A stretch of 64,000 bases of DNA from NCBI GenBank assembly GCA_025355005.1, contig JANXLV010000046.1:1-64000 (forward strand), in the 5' to 3' direction. This document shows, in pieces, positions 24,442 to 35,036 of the stretch. The notes beneath the pieces were generated by a model, which saw only the letters and a list, made by a program, of their open reading frames with translations, was not told the DNA's origin and did no database searches. The DNA is from Myxococcales bacterium (GTDB taxonomy: Bacteria; Myxococcota_A; Polyangia; Polyangiales; Polyangiaceae). The translations under genes and the position numbers were made by a program. Within the stretch, counting starts at the first letter, position 1. Every line of letters starts with the position of its first letter.

Positions 24442-25650
24442 ATGGTGCTCTCTACTCGCTTGATGCTCGCGTGCGCGCTCGTCGTCGCTTCAGCCTCCAT
24501 GGGGGCGTGCAGCTCGGACAGCAGCGCAAGCGACACGACCGGCGGTGGCAAGGATGGTGGCGGCGGCGGCGGCGGCGGCTTCGGCAACGGCGGGGGGCCG
24601 GATGGCTCCGGCGGCGGAGGTCTACCGTGCAACCCGAGCTCCACGTTCGCGGAGATCCCCGGCAACAACTGCGACGACGACGGCGACGGCAAGGTCGACA
24701 ACGTTCCCGTCTGTGACAACGGCCTCTCCGCCACGGGTGACGCCACCGCGTTCGCACACGCGATCGGCATCTGTGACGACGCGAGCTCGAAGGGCTTTGG
24801 CCTGGTGAGCGCCGCTTTCACGCGCGGCTACAAGTCGACGGACGCGCCGATGATGGAGCAGCACTCGATCCTCCCGAAGTTCGGCGACGTGATCAAGCCG
24901 CACGAAGGCAGCATGCTCGGCGTCATCAGCTCCGGCTACGCACAGGAGTTCGACGGCCCCGGCGGCGTGGGCACGTTCAACTCCGGCAAGGACTGGTTCA
25001 ACTACGGCACCGGCAACAGCGGCAAGCCCGGCACCGGCATCGCGCCGCCCACCTTCCCCAAGAAGGCGACCGGCTGCCCGCAGAACGCCACCGTGAATGA
25101 TACCGTGAACGTGAAGCTCACGCTGAAGGTCCCGCCGAACGCGAACGGGTTCAAGTTCGATCTCGACTTCTGGTCGGGCGAGTGGCCCGGCTTCGTGTGC
25201 TCACCGTTCAACGACGCGTTCATCGCGTACGTCACGAGCCAGAACACCACGGACAACATCTCGGTCGACCCGAAGGGCAATCCGATCAGCGTGAACGCCG
25301 GCTTCGCGAACCGCTGTCAGACGACAGGCTCGGGTGTCGGCTCGGTAGGCTGCAACACTGCCTCGGGCGCGGTCAAGGGTACGGCCGCGTGCGACGCCAC
25401 CACCGTCGACGAGCTGAAGGGCACCGGCTTCTTCAATCAGGGCATGTGGTGCAACACGGACACGGCCACGGGCGGCGCGTCCACCGGGTGGCTCACGTCG
25501 TCCGCGACGGTGGTGCCCGGCGAGACGTTCACGATCGAGTTCATGATCTGGGACGCGGGCGACGGCGTGCTGGACTCCACGACGCTGCTCGACAACTTCC
25601 GCTGGACGCCCGATCCGATCGGAACCGGCACCGGGCGCGGCCCCAAATAG
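24442..25650 (+). CDS. Choice-of-anchor L lipoprotein with MopE-like metal motif
   Basis: This 402-residue lipoprotein has lipobox MGAC (Cys23) and a long Gly-rich linker. A MopE-type acidic motif NNCDDDGDGKVD lies near residue 75. The C-terminal domain matches the choice-of-anchor L pattern: a LDFWSGEWPGFVC segment, then FNDAFIAYV, and finally FMIWDAGDGVLDSTTLLDNF. Such domains are found on surface or secreted proteins of Myxococcota with varied anchors. The role is unknown; adhesion or matrix binding is a guess. Confidence 0.78.
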   Translation: MVLSTRLMLACALVVASASMGACSSDSSASDTTGGGKDGGGGGGGGFGNGGGPDGSGGGGLPCNPSSTFAEIPGNNCDDDGDGKVDNVPVCDNGLSATGDATAFAHAIGICDDASSKGFGLVSAAFTRGYKSTDAPMMEQHSILPKFGDVIKPHEGSMLGVISSGYAQEFDGPGGVGTFNSGKDWFNYGTGNSGKPGTGIAPPTFPKKATGCPQNATVNDTVNVKLTLKVPPNANGFKFDLDFWSGEWPGFVCSPFNDAFIAYVTSQNTTDNISVDPKGNPISVNAGFANRCQTTGSGVGSVGCNTASGAVKGTAACDATTVDELKGTGFFNQGMWCNTDTATGGASTGWLTSSATVVPGETFTIEFMIWDAGDGVLDSTTLLDNFRWTPDPIGTGTGRGPK

Positions 25651-25654
25651 GGGC

Positions 25655-26023
25655 TCAGCCTGCGATCGGGCCGTTCGCTTCCTTCCATCCTCGGAAGCCG
25701 CCCCACATGGAGATCACGTTCGTGTAGCCCATCTTCTGCAGCGCCACGGCTGCGAGAGCGGAGCGAAACCCGCCGCCACAGTAGAGGACGATCTCCGTCG
25801 CGGCGTCGGGGAATGCCTTCTCGATGTCGCGCTCGATGATCCCTTTGCCGAGATGACGCGCGCCGGGAATGTGCCCGGCGTTGAACTCGCTCTCCTCGCG
25901 GACGTCGACGAGATTGAAGGTCTCCTTCTTGTCGACGCGCGACCCGACGTCAGCGATCGAGCATTCCTTGACCTGGGTACGCGCTGACTCGCAGAGCGCA
26001 AGAAAACGAGGGGAATGGTCCAT
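25655..26023 (-). CDS. Single-domain rhodanese-like protein
   Basis: This 122-residue cytoplasmic protein is one rhodanese domain: a LVDVREESEFNAGHIPGARH start motif, then the active-site loop LYCGGGFRSA with the persulfide-forming cysteine, and the C-terminal SMWGGFRGWKEA. It is likely a sulfurtransferase or sulfide carrier. The catalytic loop C-G-G-G-F-R is a common variant. It stands alone, convergent with the lipoprotein gene. Confidence 0.88.
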   Translation of the reverse strand: MDHSPRFLALCESARTQVKECSIADVGSRVDKKETFNLVDVREESEFNAGHIPGARHLGKGIIERDIEKAFPDAATEIVLYCGGGFRSALAAVALQKMGYTNVISMWGGFRGWKEANGPIAG

Positions 26024-26086
26024 GGGGGAAGGGTAGCGAAGAAGGGGTCGAGGGCAAGGGGGGAGGGGAGCGCGTGCTAGCGATCT

Positions 26087-27523
<1,437 letters not shown>

Positions 27524-27562
27524 ACCTGGGCGCGCCGTGCCTTCTTCGCGTAGCATCGGCCG

Positions 27563-29122
27563 ATGTCGTACACGACGGTCACGCACCACTCGCTCGGCGG
27601 AAACATCCTCCGCTCCATCAAGAGCTTCTTCGTCGGCCTGATCCTCTTCGTGATCTCATTTCCGATCCTCTGGTGGAACGAAGGGCGCCTCGACGTCTCG
27701 ACCGTCGCCAAGACGGCTACCGTGATCACGGCAGACGGGGCAGGGGGCAAGGCAGAGGGCTCGCTCATCGCCGTCACCGCCGGTCTCGCCACCGACGAGA
27801 CGCTGGGTGATCCGGACTTCCTGAAGCCCGCGACGCACATCCAGATCAAGCGCAAGAGCGAGATGTTCGCATGGGTCGAGAAGCGCGAGAGCCATGAGCG
27901 CGATCGCATCGGCGGCGGAAGCGACACCATCACGACGTACACGTACGAGACGCAATGGACGGACGACCCGCAGAAGTCCGACGGGTTCCAGGAGCCCGAG
28001 GACCACGAGAACCCGGAGTTCCCAGTCGATTCGAAGGATCTCTTCGCGAACAGCGCGAAGGTGGGCGCGTTCGTGATCACGCCCAAGGAGATCGAGCTGC
28101 CGCCCACGAAGCCCATGCCCGTCGACGACTCCATGATGATCTCCTACGCGCCGCACCAGGCAACACCTCCTCCGCAGCCAGCGCACGTCGCGCCTTCCGT
28201 GAAGCCGCACGGCTCCGCGTCAGCGCCCCACGGCTCCGCGGTCGCGCCGCACGCCACGGGAGCACCGCATGCTTCCGGCTCGCCCGCCCCGAAATCGAGC
28301 GCACCCAAGGCCGCCGCGCCGGCGAAGCCCGCCGCATCCGGCAGCGCCGCCGCGCAGCCAGAGAACAACAACGACGTCGTGCATTCGAACCGGCCCGTGG
28401 CGGAGCTTCACCCGCATCGCGATGGCACGTTCATCTACATGGGCGGCGGCACCATCGCGCATCCTGGCGTCGGTGATGTCCGCGTGTCGTTCTCCGTGGT
28501 GGATCCCATGCCCGGCCCGGTCACGCTCTACGGCATTCGCAAGGGCAATACCGTCACGCCGTGGATCGAGCCCGGTGACAAAATCTTGCCCGCAAAGCTC
28601 TATCGCGTCGTCCCCGGCACGCACGCGGAGGCGATCAAGTTGATGCATGGCGAGTACGAGACCACCACGTGGGTCATTCGCTTCATCGGCTTCTTCCTGA
28701 TGTGGTTCGGACTTGCGCTCACGGTGTCACCGATCAACGCGGTGCTGTCGATCGTCCCGTTCCTGGGGCAGGCCGGCCGCATGATGACGAGCGTCGTGAT
28801 GTTCCCCATGGCTCTCGTGCTCACGGGTCTCACGATCTCCCTCTCGATCATCGCGCACCATCCGCTGATGCTGATCGTCCCCGTGGTCGTCGCCGTGGGA
28901 ATTTTCGGTGCCGTGCGCATGTTCGGCAAGAAGACCCCGCCGATGCAGCCAGGGATGGACCCACAGCAAGGCGGCTACCCGCAGCAGGGATACCCTCCGC
29001 AAGGTGGCTACGGTGGTCCTCCTCCGGGCGGCGGCTACGGTCCGCCCCCTGGCGGTGGCTACGGCGGTCCTCCTCCTCCAGGCGGCGGCTACGGTGGTCC
29101 TCCTCCGGGTGGCGGATACTGA
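27563..29122 (+). CDS. TMEM43 (LUMA)-family membrane protein with low-complexity inserts
   Basis: This 519-residue protein has the TMEM43 plan. An N-terminal TM (about 20-40, SFFVGLILFVISFPILWWNEG with the conserved WNEGR) is followed by a large extracytoplasmic domain and three C-terminal TM helices (about 370-450). A His/Pro/Ala/Ser-rich insert interrupts the domain at about 195-270, and the tail (about 470-519) is GGYG-P-P-P repeats. Bacterial members have no known function; in animals TMEM43 is an inner-nuclear-membrane protein. It stands alone, with clear coding bias. Confidence 0.8.
   Translation: MSYTTVTHHSLGGNILRSIKSFFVGLILFVISFPILWWNEGRLDVSTVAKTATVITADGAGGKAEGSLIAVTAGLATDETLGDPDFLKPATHIQIKRKSEMFAWVEKRESHERDRIGGGSDTITTYTYETQWTDDPQKSDGFQEPEDHENPEFPVDSKDLFANSAKVGAFVITPKEIELPPTKPMPVDDSMMISYAPHQATPPPQPAHVAPSVKPHGSASAPHGSAVAPHATGAPHASGSPAPKSSAPKAAAPAKPAASGSAAAQPENNNDVVHSNRPVAELHPHRDGTFIYMGGGTIAHPGVGDVRVSFSVVDPMPGPVTLYGIRKGNTVTPWIEPGDKILPAKLYRVVPGTHAEAIKLMHGEYETTTWVIRFIGFFLMWFGLALTVSPINAVLSIVPFLGQAGRMMTSVVMFPMALVLTGLTISLSIIAHHPLMLIVPVVVAVGIFGAVRMFGKKTPPMQPGMDPQQGGYPQQGYPPQGGYGGPPPGGGYGPPPGGGYGGPPPPGGGYGGPPPGGGY
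29014..29119 (+). repeat. Tandem Gly/Pro/Tyr-coding repeats in the TMEM43-like tail
   Basis: A unit of about 24-30 bases coding for GGYGGPPPP-type runs occurs about four times at the 3' end of the gene, with near-identical DNA (TACGGTGGTCCTCCTCCGGG and variants). The copies differ in length, which suggests replication slippage. The encoded tail is probably disordered and exposed. Confidence 0.75.
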
Positions 29123-29161
29123 CTGCACTCGTCCCTGCCGTGATGGTAGGGTGCGCGCGCC

Positions 29162-30307
29162 ATGAAAGTCGCCGTCCTCACGGAAGCGCTCGATATCGAG
29201 CGGCGCGTCCCGATCGTTCCGGAATCGGTGAAGCGCCTGCTCGCAAAGAAGATCGAGACCACTGTCGAGCCCGGCGCAGGTGAGCGCGCGCTCTCCTCGG
29301 ACGCGACCTACACCGCAGAAGGCGCGACCGTGGCTGCGTCACGCAAGGACGCGATCGCCGCCGCGGATCTCGTCATGCGCATTCGCGTGCCTTCGCTCGA
29401 AGAAGTGAACGAGATGAAGGAAGGGCAGGCCCTCATAGCTCCGCTCTTGCCGCTCGTGAACACGGAGCTCGTGAAGGCGCTCGCGGAGCGGAAGATCACG
29501 GCGTTCTCCGTCGACGCGATCCCGCGCACCACGATCGCCCAGATGATGGACGTGCTGTCCTCGCAGGCCACGTGCTCCGGCTATCACGCCGTGCTCATGG
29601 CAGCGTCGGCGCTCCCCCGCTTCTTTCCCATGTTCATCACGGCGGCTGGCACCATCGCCCCCGCCACGGCGCTCATCATGGGCGCTGGCGTCGCTGGCCT
29701 CTCCGCGATCGGCACGGCGAAGCGTCTTGGCGCGCGCGTGGAGGCGTTCGACGTACGCAAGGTCACGAAGGAGCAGGTCGAGAGCCTGGGCGCAAAATTC
29801 GTCGAGGTGGAGGGCGCCGAGGACGCTGCCGCCGCTGGCGGCTACGCGAAGGAGCTCTCTGAAGACGCGAAGAAGAAGCAGGCCGAGGCGATCGCGAAGC
29901 ACGCAGCGAAGGCGGACGTGATCATCTGCACCGCGCTCATCCCCGGCCGACGCGCCCCCATCCTCATCACGAAGGAGATGGTCGCTTCCATGAAGCCCGG
30001 GTCCGTCATCGTGGATCTCGCATCCGAGCAGCAGGGCAACTGCGAGCTCACCGAGCCGGGCAAGACCGTGGTGAAGCACGGCGTGACGATCATCGGCTCG
30101 CTCGATTTTCCCAGTCACGTGGCCGTTCACGCGAGCCAGATGTACTCACGCAACATGGAGAAGCTCCTCTTCCACCTCACGAAGGAGGGCGCGCTCACGC
30201 TCGACCGCGAGGAAGAGATCACGAAGGGCTGCCTCATCACGCACGGCGGAGAGATCGTGCACGCGAAGGCCAATGCCGCCGGGTCCGAGAAGGGAGCCCT
30301 GTCATGA
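29162..30307 (+). CDS. pntAA: NAD(P) transhydrogenase subunit alpha part 1 (domain I)
   Basis: This 381-residue NAD(H)-binding subunit of the proton-translocating transhydrogenase has an alanine-dehydrogenase-like fold with the Rossmann motif MGAGVAGLSAIGTAKRLGA around residue 180. It transfers hydride between NADH and NADP+ at the cytoplasmic face of the membrane complex. In this organism subunit A is split, so the TM part is the next gene, which overlaps by four bases (ATGA). Confidence 0.93.
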   Translation: MKVAVLTEALDIERRVPIVPESVKRLLAKKIETTVEPGAGERALSSDATYTAEGATVAASRKDAIAAADLVMRIRVPSLEEVNEMKEGQALIAPLLPLVNTELVKALAERKITAFSVDAIPRTTIAQMMDVLSSQATCSGYHAVLMAASALPRFFPMFITAAGTIAPATALIMGAGVAGLSAIGTAKRLGARVEAFDVRKVTKEQVESLGAKFVEVEGAEDAAAAGGYAKELSEDAKKKQAEAIAKHAAKADVIICTALIPGRRAPILITKEMVASMKPGSVIVDLASEQQGNCELTEPGKTVVKHGVTIIGSLDFPSHVAVHASQMYSRNMEKLLFHLTKEGALTLDREEEITKGCLITHGGEIVHAKANAAGSEKGALS

Positions 30308-30618
30308 GCTCCGAGATCATCTTCGGGTTGTACATCTTCGCCCTGGCGACGTTCGTCGGCTACCAGGTCATCTCGCGCGTGCCAGCGCTGCTTCATACGC
30401 CGTTGATGAGCGGCACGAACGCCATCAGCGGCATCTCACTCGTCGGCTCTCTCGTGGCGGCAGGTCGCGGACATGACGCGATCTCCACTGCGCTCGGCAC
30501 CATCGCCGTCGCGGCCGCGACCATCAACGTGGTCGGTGGCTTCATGATCACGGACCGCATGCTCCGCATGTTCAAGTCGAAGAAGGCGCCTGCCTCGTTG
30601 CCCGAGAAGAAGGCCTGA
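30304..30618 (+). CDS. pntAB: NAD(P) transhydrogenase subunit alpha part 2 (membrane)
   Basis: This 104-residue membrane subunit has about three TM helices (GLYIFALATFVGYQVIS, LMSGTNAISGISLVGSL and GTIAVAAATINVVGGFM). It is homologous to the C-terminal TM part of E. coli PntA. The NAISG segment is characteristic. It sits between pntAA and pntB as expected, with a four-base overlap before it and two bases after. Confidence 0.92.
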   Translation: MSSEIIFGLYIFALATFVGYQVISRVPALLHTPLMSGTNAISGISLVGSLVAAGRGHDAISTALGTIAVAAATINVVGGFMITDRMLRMFKSKKAPASLPEKKA

Positions 30619-30620
30619 TC

Positions 30621-32018
30621 GTGCGCGAACAGCTCATCAACCTCGCGTACCTGGTCGCGTCGATCCTCTTCATCCTGTGCCTGCGGGGGCTCTCGTCGCC
30701 AGAGCAAGGCAAGCGCGGCATCTTCCTGGGTGAGCTGGGCATGCTCATCGCGGTCGTCGCCACGCTCTTCAAGGCGGAGATCATCAGCTACCAGTGGATC
30801 GTCGCCGGCCTCCTGATCGGCGCGCTCATCGGGACGGCGATCTCTGCGCGTCTGCCCATGACGAAGATGCCGGAGCGAATCGCGTTCTCGCATGCGTTCG
30901 GCGGTCTCGCCACGTCGCTCGTTGGCATCGCGGAGTTCCGGAGGCACATGCTCGGCGAGGAGCTCTCGCGCCTGGAGACCGGCGCGCTTGGCTTCGAGGT
31001 GTTCCTGGGCGCACTGACGTTCACCGGCAGCCTCATGGCGTTCGGCAAATTGCAGGGTTTCATCTCTGGCGCGCCCATCACCTACAAGGGCCAGAACTTC
31101 ACCAACATTGGCGCGTTCCTCGCCACGCTCGGGCTCATTGCATACCAGGTGGCCGTACCGGATGCGCCGCTGTGGATGTTCTTCCTCGTGCTCGCCACTG
31201 GGCTCGTGCTCGGCATCACCGCCGTTCTCCCCATCGGTGGCGCGGACATGCCCGTCGTGATCTCGCTCCTCAACTCGTACGCGGGTCTTGCCGCGTGTGC
31301 GACGGGCTTCGCGCTCGGCAGCAACATCCTCATCATCTCTGGCGCGCTCGACGGTTCGTCCGGGCTCCTCCTCTCCTTGCTGATGAGCAAGGCGATGAAC
31401 CGCTCGTTCGCCAATGTCGTGTTCGGCGCGTTCGGCACGGGCGGCGGCACCGCCGCGCTCACCGCGGGCGGCCCGGCAAAGGGCTACAACGAGGCCACGA
31501 TAGAGGACGCGGCCGCGGTGCTCGCTGCCTCGCAGAACGTCATCATCGTTCCGGGCTACGGCATGGCCGTGTCGCAGGCGCAGCACGCGGTGCGCGATCT
31601 CGCGGCCGCGCTGGAGAAGAAGGGCGTGGACGTGAAGTACGCGATCCATCCCGTGGCCGGCCGCATGCCCGGACACATGAACGTGCTCCTCGCGGAAGCC
31701 AACGTCCCGTACGACGTGCTCTACGACCTGGACATGATCAACGACGACTTCGGGCGCACGGACTGCGTCATCGTTGTCGGTGCAAACGACGTCGTGAACC
31801 CGGGCGCGAAGACGGACAAGCAGAGCCCGATTTTCGGAATGCCGGTGTTCAACGTGGAGCTGTCGCGCTCGGTCATCGTCCTCAAGCGCAGCATGAACAC
31901 CGGCTTCTCGGGCGTGGACAACGAGCTCTTCTATCTACCCAACACCATGATGGTGCTGGGCGATGCGAAGAAGACGCTCATCGCGCTCTTCCAGGCAGTC
32001 AAGGGCGACGGTCACTGA
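30621..32018 (+). CDS. pntB: NAD(P) transhydrogenase subunit beta
   Basis: This 465-residue subunit starts at GTG. About nine TM helices form the proton channel domain, and the C-terminal NADP(H)-binding domain III carries GYGMAVSQAQHAV and VIVVGANDVVNPGAK. Together with pntAA and pntAB it makes NADPH using the proton gradient. Its last 20 bases overlap the end of the convergent spermidine-synthase-like gene. Confidence 0.94.
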   Translation: MREQLINLAYLVASILFILCLRGLSSPEQGKRGIFLGELGMLIAVVATLFKAEIISYQWIVAGLLIGALIGTAISARLPMTKMPERIAFSHAFGGLATSLVGIAEFRRHMLGEELSRLETGALGFEVFLGALTFTGSLMAFGKLQGFISGAPITYKGQNFTNIGAFLATLGLIAYQVAVPDAPLWMFFLVLATGLVLGITAVLPIGGADMPVVISLLNSYAGLAACATGFALGSNILIISGALDGSSGLLLSLLMSKAMNRSFANVVFGAFGTGGGTAALTAGGPAKGYNEATIEDAAAVLAASQNVIIVPGYGMAVSQAQHAVRDLAAALEKKGVDVKYAIHPVAGRMPGHMNVLLAEANVPYDVLYDLDMINDDFGRTDCVIVVGANDVVNPGAKTDKQSPIFGMPVFNVELSRSVIVLKRSMNTGFSGVDNELFYLPNTMMVLGDAKKTLIALFQAVKGDGH

Positions 32019-34797
32019 GGAGCTGCTCGAGCTCTGTGCGCGCGACGTCGTCGCTCGGATCGACTCTCACTGCGTATGTCAACGCAAGAGCGGCCGCCTG
32101 CCAGCGGTGCCCGCCGAGGTGGCGCTCGCCGACCCGGCGTGCACGTGCGCCCGCTCCACCCAGCAGCACCTGCAGATAGCTGCTGCTGCTGAGGGCCGCT
32201 TGCGTTCCCGCGTCGTCGGGAAGATCCACGCTCTTCGTTGGGCCGTTCACGACGAGGAACGCGTCGCTCGCGTAGATGGCGCCGCGGAGGCGCAGGTAGT
32301 CGCCGAGGAGCGGCACCCTCGCCGTGCAGCCCGCGCACCACGCGTCGACATCACGGACGTCGAAGAGGTCCGCGGGGGCCCGTCGGTACCCACGGATCCA
32401 GCGGACGCTGTGCTCCGGCGACGGCGTGTCGTCCGTCACGGGCAGCGCGTGCTCGGTCGCGAGCTTCATCGTTCGCGCGGAGGCCGCGAACATCCCCGCG
32501 ATCTCAAGGGGTGTGCCCAGGTCGACGTCACGGAGATCCTTCGCGACGTCGGGCCTCTCGCCGAGCCGTCGGATGAGCGCATCCATGTCCAGGCGAATGG
32601 ATGGGCCCGTGGTGCCCATGAGCACGAGCTCGTTGTCGTCTCCGGAGAGCAACACAGACTCCGGAAATACGTCCACGAACGCGCGGACCAGGGCGCGCAC
32701 CTCTTGCTCCGCCACCTGTCGCGCCGGCAACCACTGTGTGAGGAAGCCGCCGGGCCTGAGGCGGCTGCGAGCGAGCATGTAGAACTCGCGCGAGTAGAGC
32801 GAGCTCACCCCCGCGTCGCCGATGGGCGGTGGCTCCAGCGTGACCAGGTCGTAGGTCTCGCTCGGCTGGGTCGTCAGGTGATCACGGCCGTCGTTGACGT
32901 ATACGGCGACGCGTGGATCGGCGAGGACTGCGTGATTGGTCTCCGCGAAGTCGTCGGCGGTAAGCAGCACGTCCCGCGAGAGGTCGGCGATGTCGATGCG
33001 CCTGAGCGGATGAAGCGACGCCGCATGGAGGGTGCTGCCAACGCCGAAGCAGATGACGAGCGCGCGCTCCGGATGGTCCATCTGCAGGAGCGGAAGGTGC
33101 GCGAACGCGCGCATGTAGCGCTGCATCTTCGGGTGCGTTGTCGACATGGAATGACCGTTCGTGTACAGCGCGCGATAAAAGCCAGGCACCTCCGTCACGC
33201 TGAGCGTCTCGTTCATGCCCTCATGCGTGCGCAGGACGCGCATCATGCCCTGCTCTGTGCCTGGCGCTGGCAGCGCGGCGCCCAGCATGTGGTCGTACGG
33301 TAGCGTCGCGAACACGCCCAGCGCGACGACGGCGGCAAATGCGGAGGCCCCGAGCGCCGCCTGCTGCGCTCGCGCCTCTCCGTGGTCTTCCGGGCGGCCG
33401 CGCGAAGACAGGTAGAGCGGCAGCACGCCGAGCGCGATGACGGCCACGAGCGTCATCGCGGTCCCCTGCGTGCCGAGCGCGGGTATCAGCACGAAACCCA
33501 CGAGCATGCTGCCGAGGACGTTGCCCGCCGTGGTCGCCATGTAGAGAGCGCCCGCGCGGCTACCCACCGCGGCCCGTGTGCGCTGGACGTGCGCGTTGGC
33601 GAGCGGGAATGACATGCCCATGAGCATGCTGGGCAGGCCCGTGAGCAGAGCGATGGGCCGGACGTTGGCCCACAGCTCGATCCACCACCGTGCCGACGCG
33701 GATGCCGTGGCGTAGCTGCCGACGAGGTCGGCGTCGTATTCGCGTGCGAGCGCCGCGTGGTCGATCGCCCCGAGCAAGAAGAGCACCACGACGCCCAGCA
33801 GACACTCCGACACCGCCAGCAGCACCACCGGCCTCCCGAAGCGACGATGAAGCGCAGCACCGATGACCGTCCCGAGCCCGAGCCCCACGAGCATCACGGA
33901 GAGCAAGATCGAGAACACGAAGCGCAGCTCACCAAGCACGCTGGAAACAAACCGAAACCAAAGTATCTCGAGCCCCATGGCCGCAAATCCGAACGCAAAC
34001 AAGGCCCCCGAAGTGAGCCCAACCAACCCCGGCGCCTCCCCCCTCTCGCCTTCGTCCTCGCCATTCACTTCGCCATTGCCCTCGCCCTCGCCCTCGCCCG
34101 CGCCCTTCACCTCACCCCGAGCCTCGCCCCCTCGCCGCAGGATCATCATCGCAACGAACCCAGCCGCCGCGTTCAACGCAACGGCAAACAGCTGCGCGCC
34201 GAACACACCGAAGAAAGGCACGAGCCACGCGTCGCTCATGAACGCCCCCACCGCTGCGCCGGCGGTGTTCGCTCCGTAGAGCGCCCCGACGGTCCGCGCC
34301 GTCGCACCGAGCTCGCTTCCGACGACGTACCGGATCAGGAGCGTGAGCGTGCCGCCCATGAGGAACGACGGCGGCAGCACCGACGCGATCGTGAGCGCAA
34401 ACTTCGCGCACTGCGCGAGCGCGGAAGGCGAGTGCCAGCCATGTGCGTCCGTCGTGTAGCCACCAAACCAGGATGAGAACGACAAGATCCGCGGCAGGAG
34501 AAGCGCGAGCAGAAGCCCCAGCACCGCGATCCCCAGCTCCGCACGACCATATGCGCCGAGCGCCCACCGAGGATCCCTCGCGTGTCGCCGGTCCGCAACG
34601 CGCCCGAGCACCCAGCTCCCCGTGCCGAGCCCGCCCATGAAAACGCTGGTGACGATCGTGGCCGATGGCACCGTGTGCCCGAACACGTTGCCGAACTGGC
34701 GCACCCAGAGCACCTGATAGACGAGCCCGCTCACGCCGGACAGAAAGAACACTACGAGGATGGGTAGGCGCGTGCGCCAGAGCGCGTGGGAGGCCAT
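31999..34797 (-). CDS. Membrane protein with C-terminal spermidine-synthase-like domain
   Basis: This 932-residue fusion has an N-terminal half with about ten or more TM helices, starting FFLSGVSGLVYQVLWVRQFG, the hallmark of membrane spermidine synthase-like proteins. The C-terminal soluble part has an SAM-binding fold (ERALVICFGVGSTLHAASLH, then YVNDGRDHL and TLEPPPIGDAGVSSLYS). An acidic Gly/Glu-rich loop of about 35 residues interrupts the TM part around residue 235. A short TPR-like helix pair ends the protein. True polyamine synthesis is unproven for this class. ATG 34797 was chosen because the TM domain follows at once. Confidence 0.83.
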   Translation of the reverse strand: MASHALWRTRLPILVVFFLSGVSGLVYQVLWVRQFGNVFGHTVPSATIVTSVFMGGLGTGSWVLGRVADRRHARDPRWALGAYGRAELGIAVLGLLLALLLPRILSFSSWFGGYTTDAHGWHSPSALAQCAKFALTIASVLPPSFLMGGTLTLLIRYVVGSELGATARTVGALYGANTAGAAVGAFMSDAWLVPFFGVFGAQLFAVALNAAAGFVAMMILRRGGEARGEVKGAGEGEGEGNGEVNGEDEGERGEAPGLVGLTSGALFAFGFAAMGLEILWFRFVSSVLGELRFVFSILLSVMLVGLGLGTVIGAALHRRFGRPVVLLAVSECLLGVVVLFLLGAIDHAALAREYDADLVGSYATASASARWWIELWANVRPIALLTGLPSMLMGMSFPLANAHVQRTRAAVGSRAGALYMATTAGNVLGSMLVGFVLIPALGTQGTAMTLVAVIALGVLPLYLSSRGRPEDHGEARAQQAALGASAFAAVVALGVFATLPYDHMLGAALPAPGTEQGMMRVLRTHEGMNETLSVTEVPGFYRALYTNGHSMSTTHPKMQRYMRAFAHLPLLQMDHPERALVICFGVGSTLHAASLHPLRRIDIADLSRDVLLTADDFAETNHAVLADPRVAVYVNDGRDHLTTQPSETYDLVTLEPPPIGDAGVSSLYSREFYMLARSRLRPGGFLTQWLPARQVAEQEVRALVRAFVDVFPESVLLSGDDNELVLMGTTGPSIRLDMDALIRRLGERPDVAKDLRDVDLGTPLEIAGMFAASARTMKLATEHALPVTDDTPSPEHSVRWIRGYRRAPADLFDVRDVDAWCAGCTARVPLLGDYLRLRGAIYASDAFLVVNGPTKSVDLPDDAGTQAALSSSSYLQVLLGGAGARARRVGERHLGGHRWQAAALALTYAVRVDPSDDVARTELEQLLSDRRP
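34078..34098. repeat. CCCTCG hexamer repeats inside the spermidine-synthase-like gene
   Basis: CCCTCG repeats about three times here within a wider low-complexity stretch (about 34020-34140). It codes on the minus strand for the alternating Gly/Glu loop. It is likely a slippage-prone spot that keeps frame because the unit is 6 bases. Confidence 0.6.
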
Positions 34798-34869
34798 CGG
34801 GCTGATCCTAGAGCGTTTCGAGCTTCGAGGGCGCCTCAAGGCCTCCTGCGATCGGCCGTTCAAAGAGGC

Positions 34870-35034
34870 ATGTCGGTCCTACGAGCGATTTCGATCGCGG
34901 TCTTCACGTCCATGGTCCTTGGCGTGTGCGCGGCGGCGCTCACCGCGTGCTCCGACGACGGCGGCGGGGTGGTCTTCGAGGAGCCAGTGGACGCTGGGCA
35001 TCACCGAGAGGCCAGCGCGCACGCGCTCCAGTAG
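34870..35034 (+). CDS. Very small lipoprotein
   Basis: This 54-residue peptide has a complete lipoprotein signal (n-region MSVLRA, hydrophobic core, lipobox LTAC at Cys27). A mature part of only 28 residues follows (SDDGGG then VVFEEPVDAG). An AGAGG ribosome binding site lies just before the ATG. It is divergent from the spermidine-synthase-like gene and convergent with serA. Its small size makes it easy to miss. It may be a complete small lipoprotein or the remnant of a larger one. Confidence 0.6.
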   Translation: MSVLRAISIAVFTSMVLGVCAAALTACSDDGGGVVFEEPVDAGHHREASAHALQ

Positions 35035-35036
35035 CG

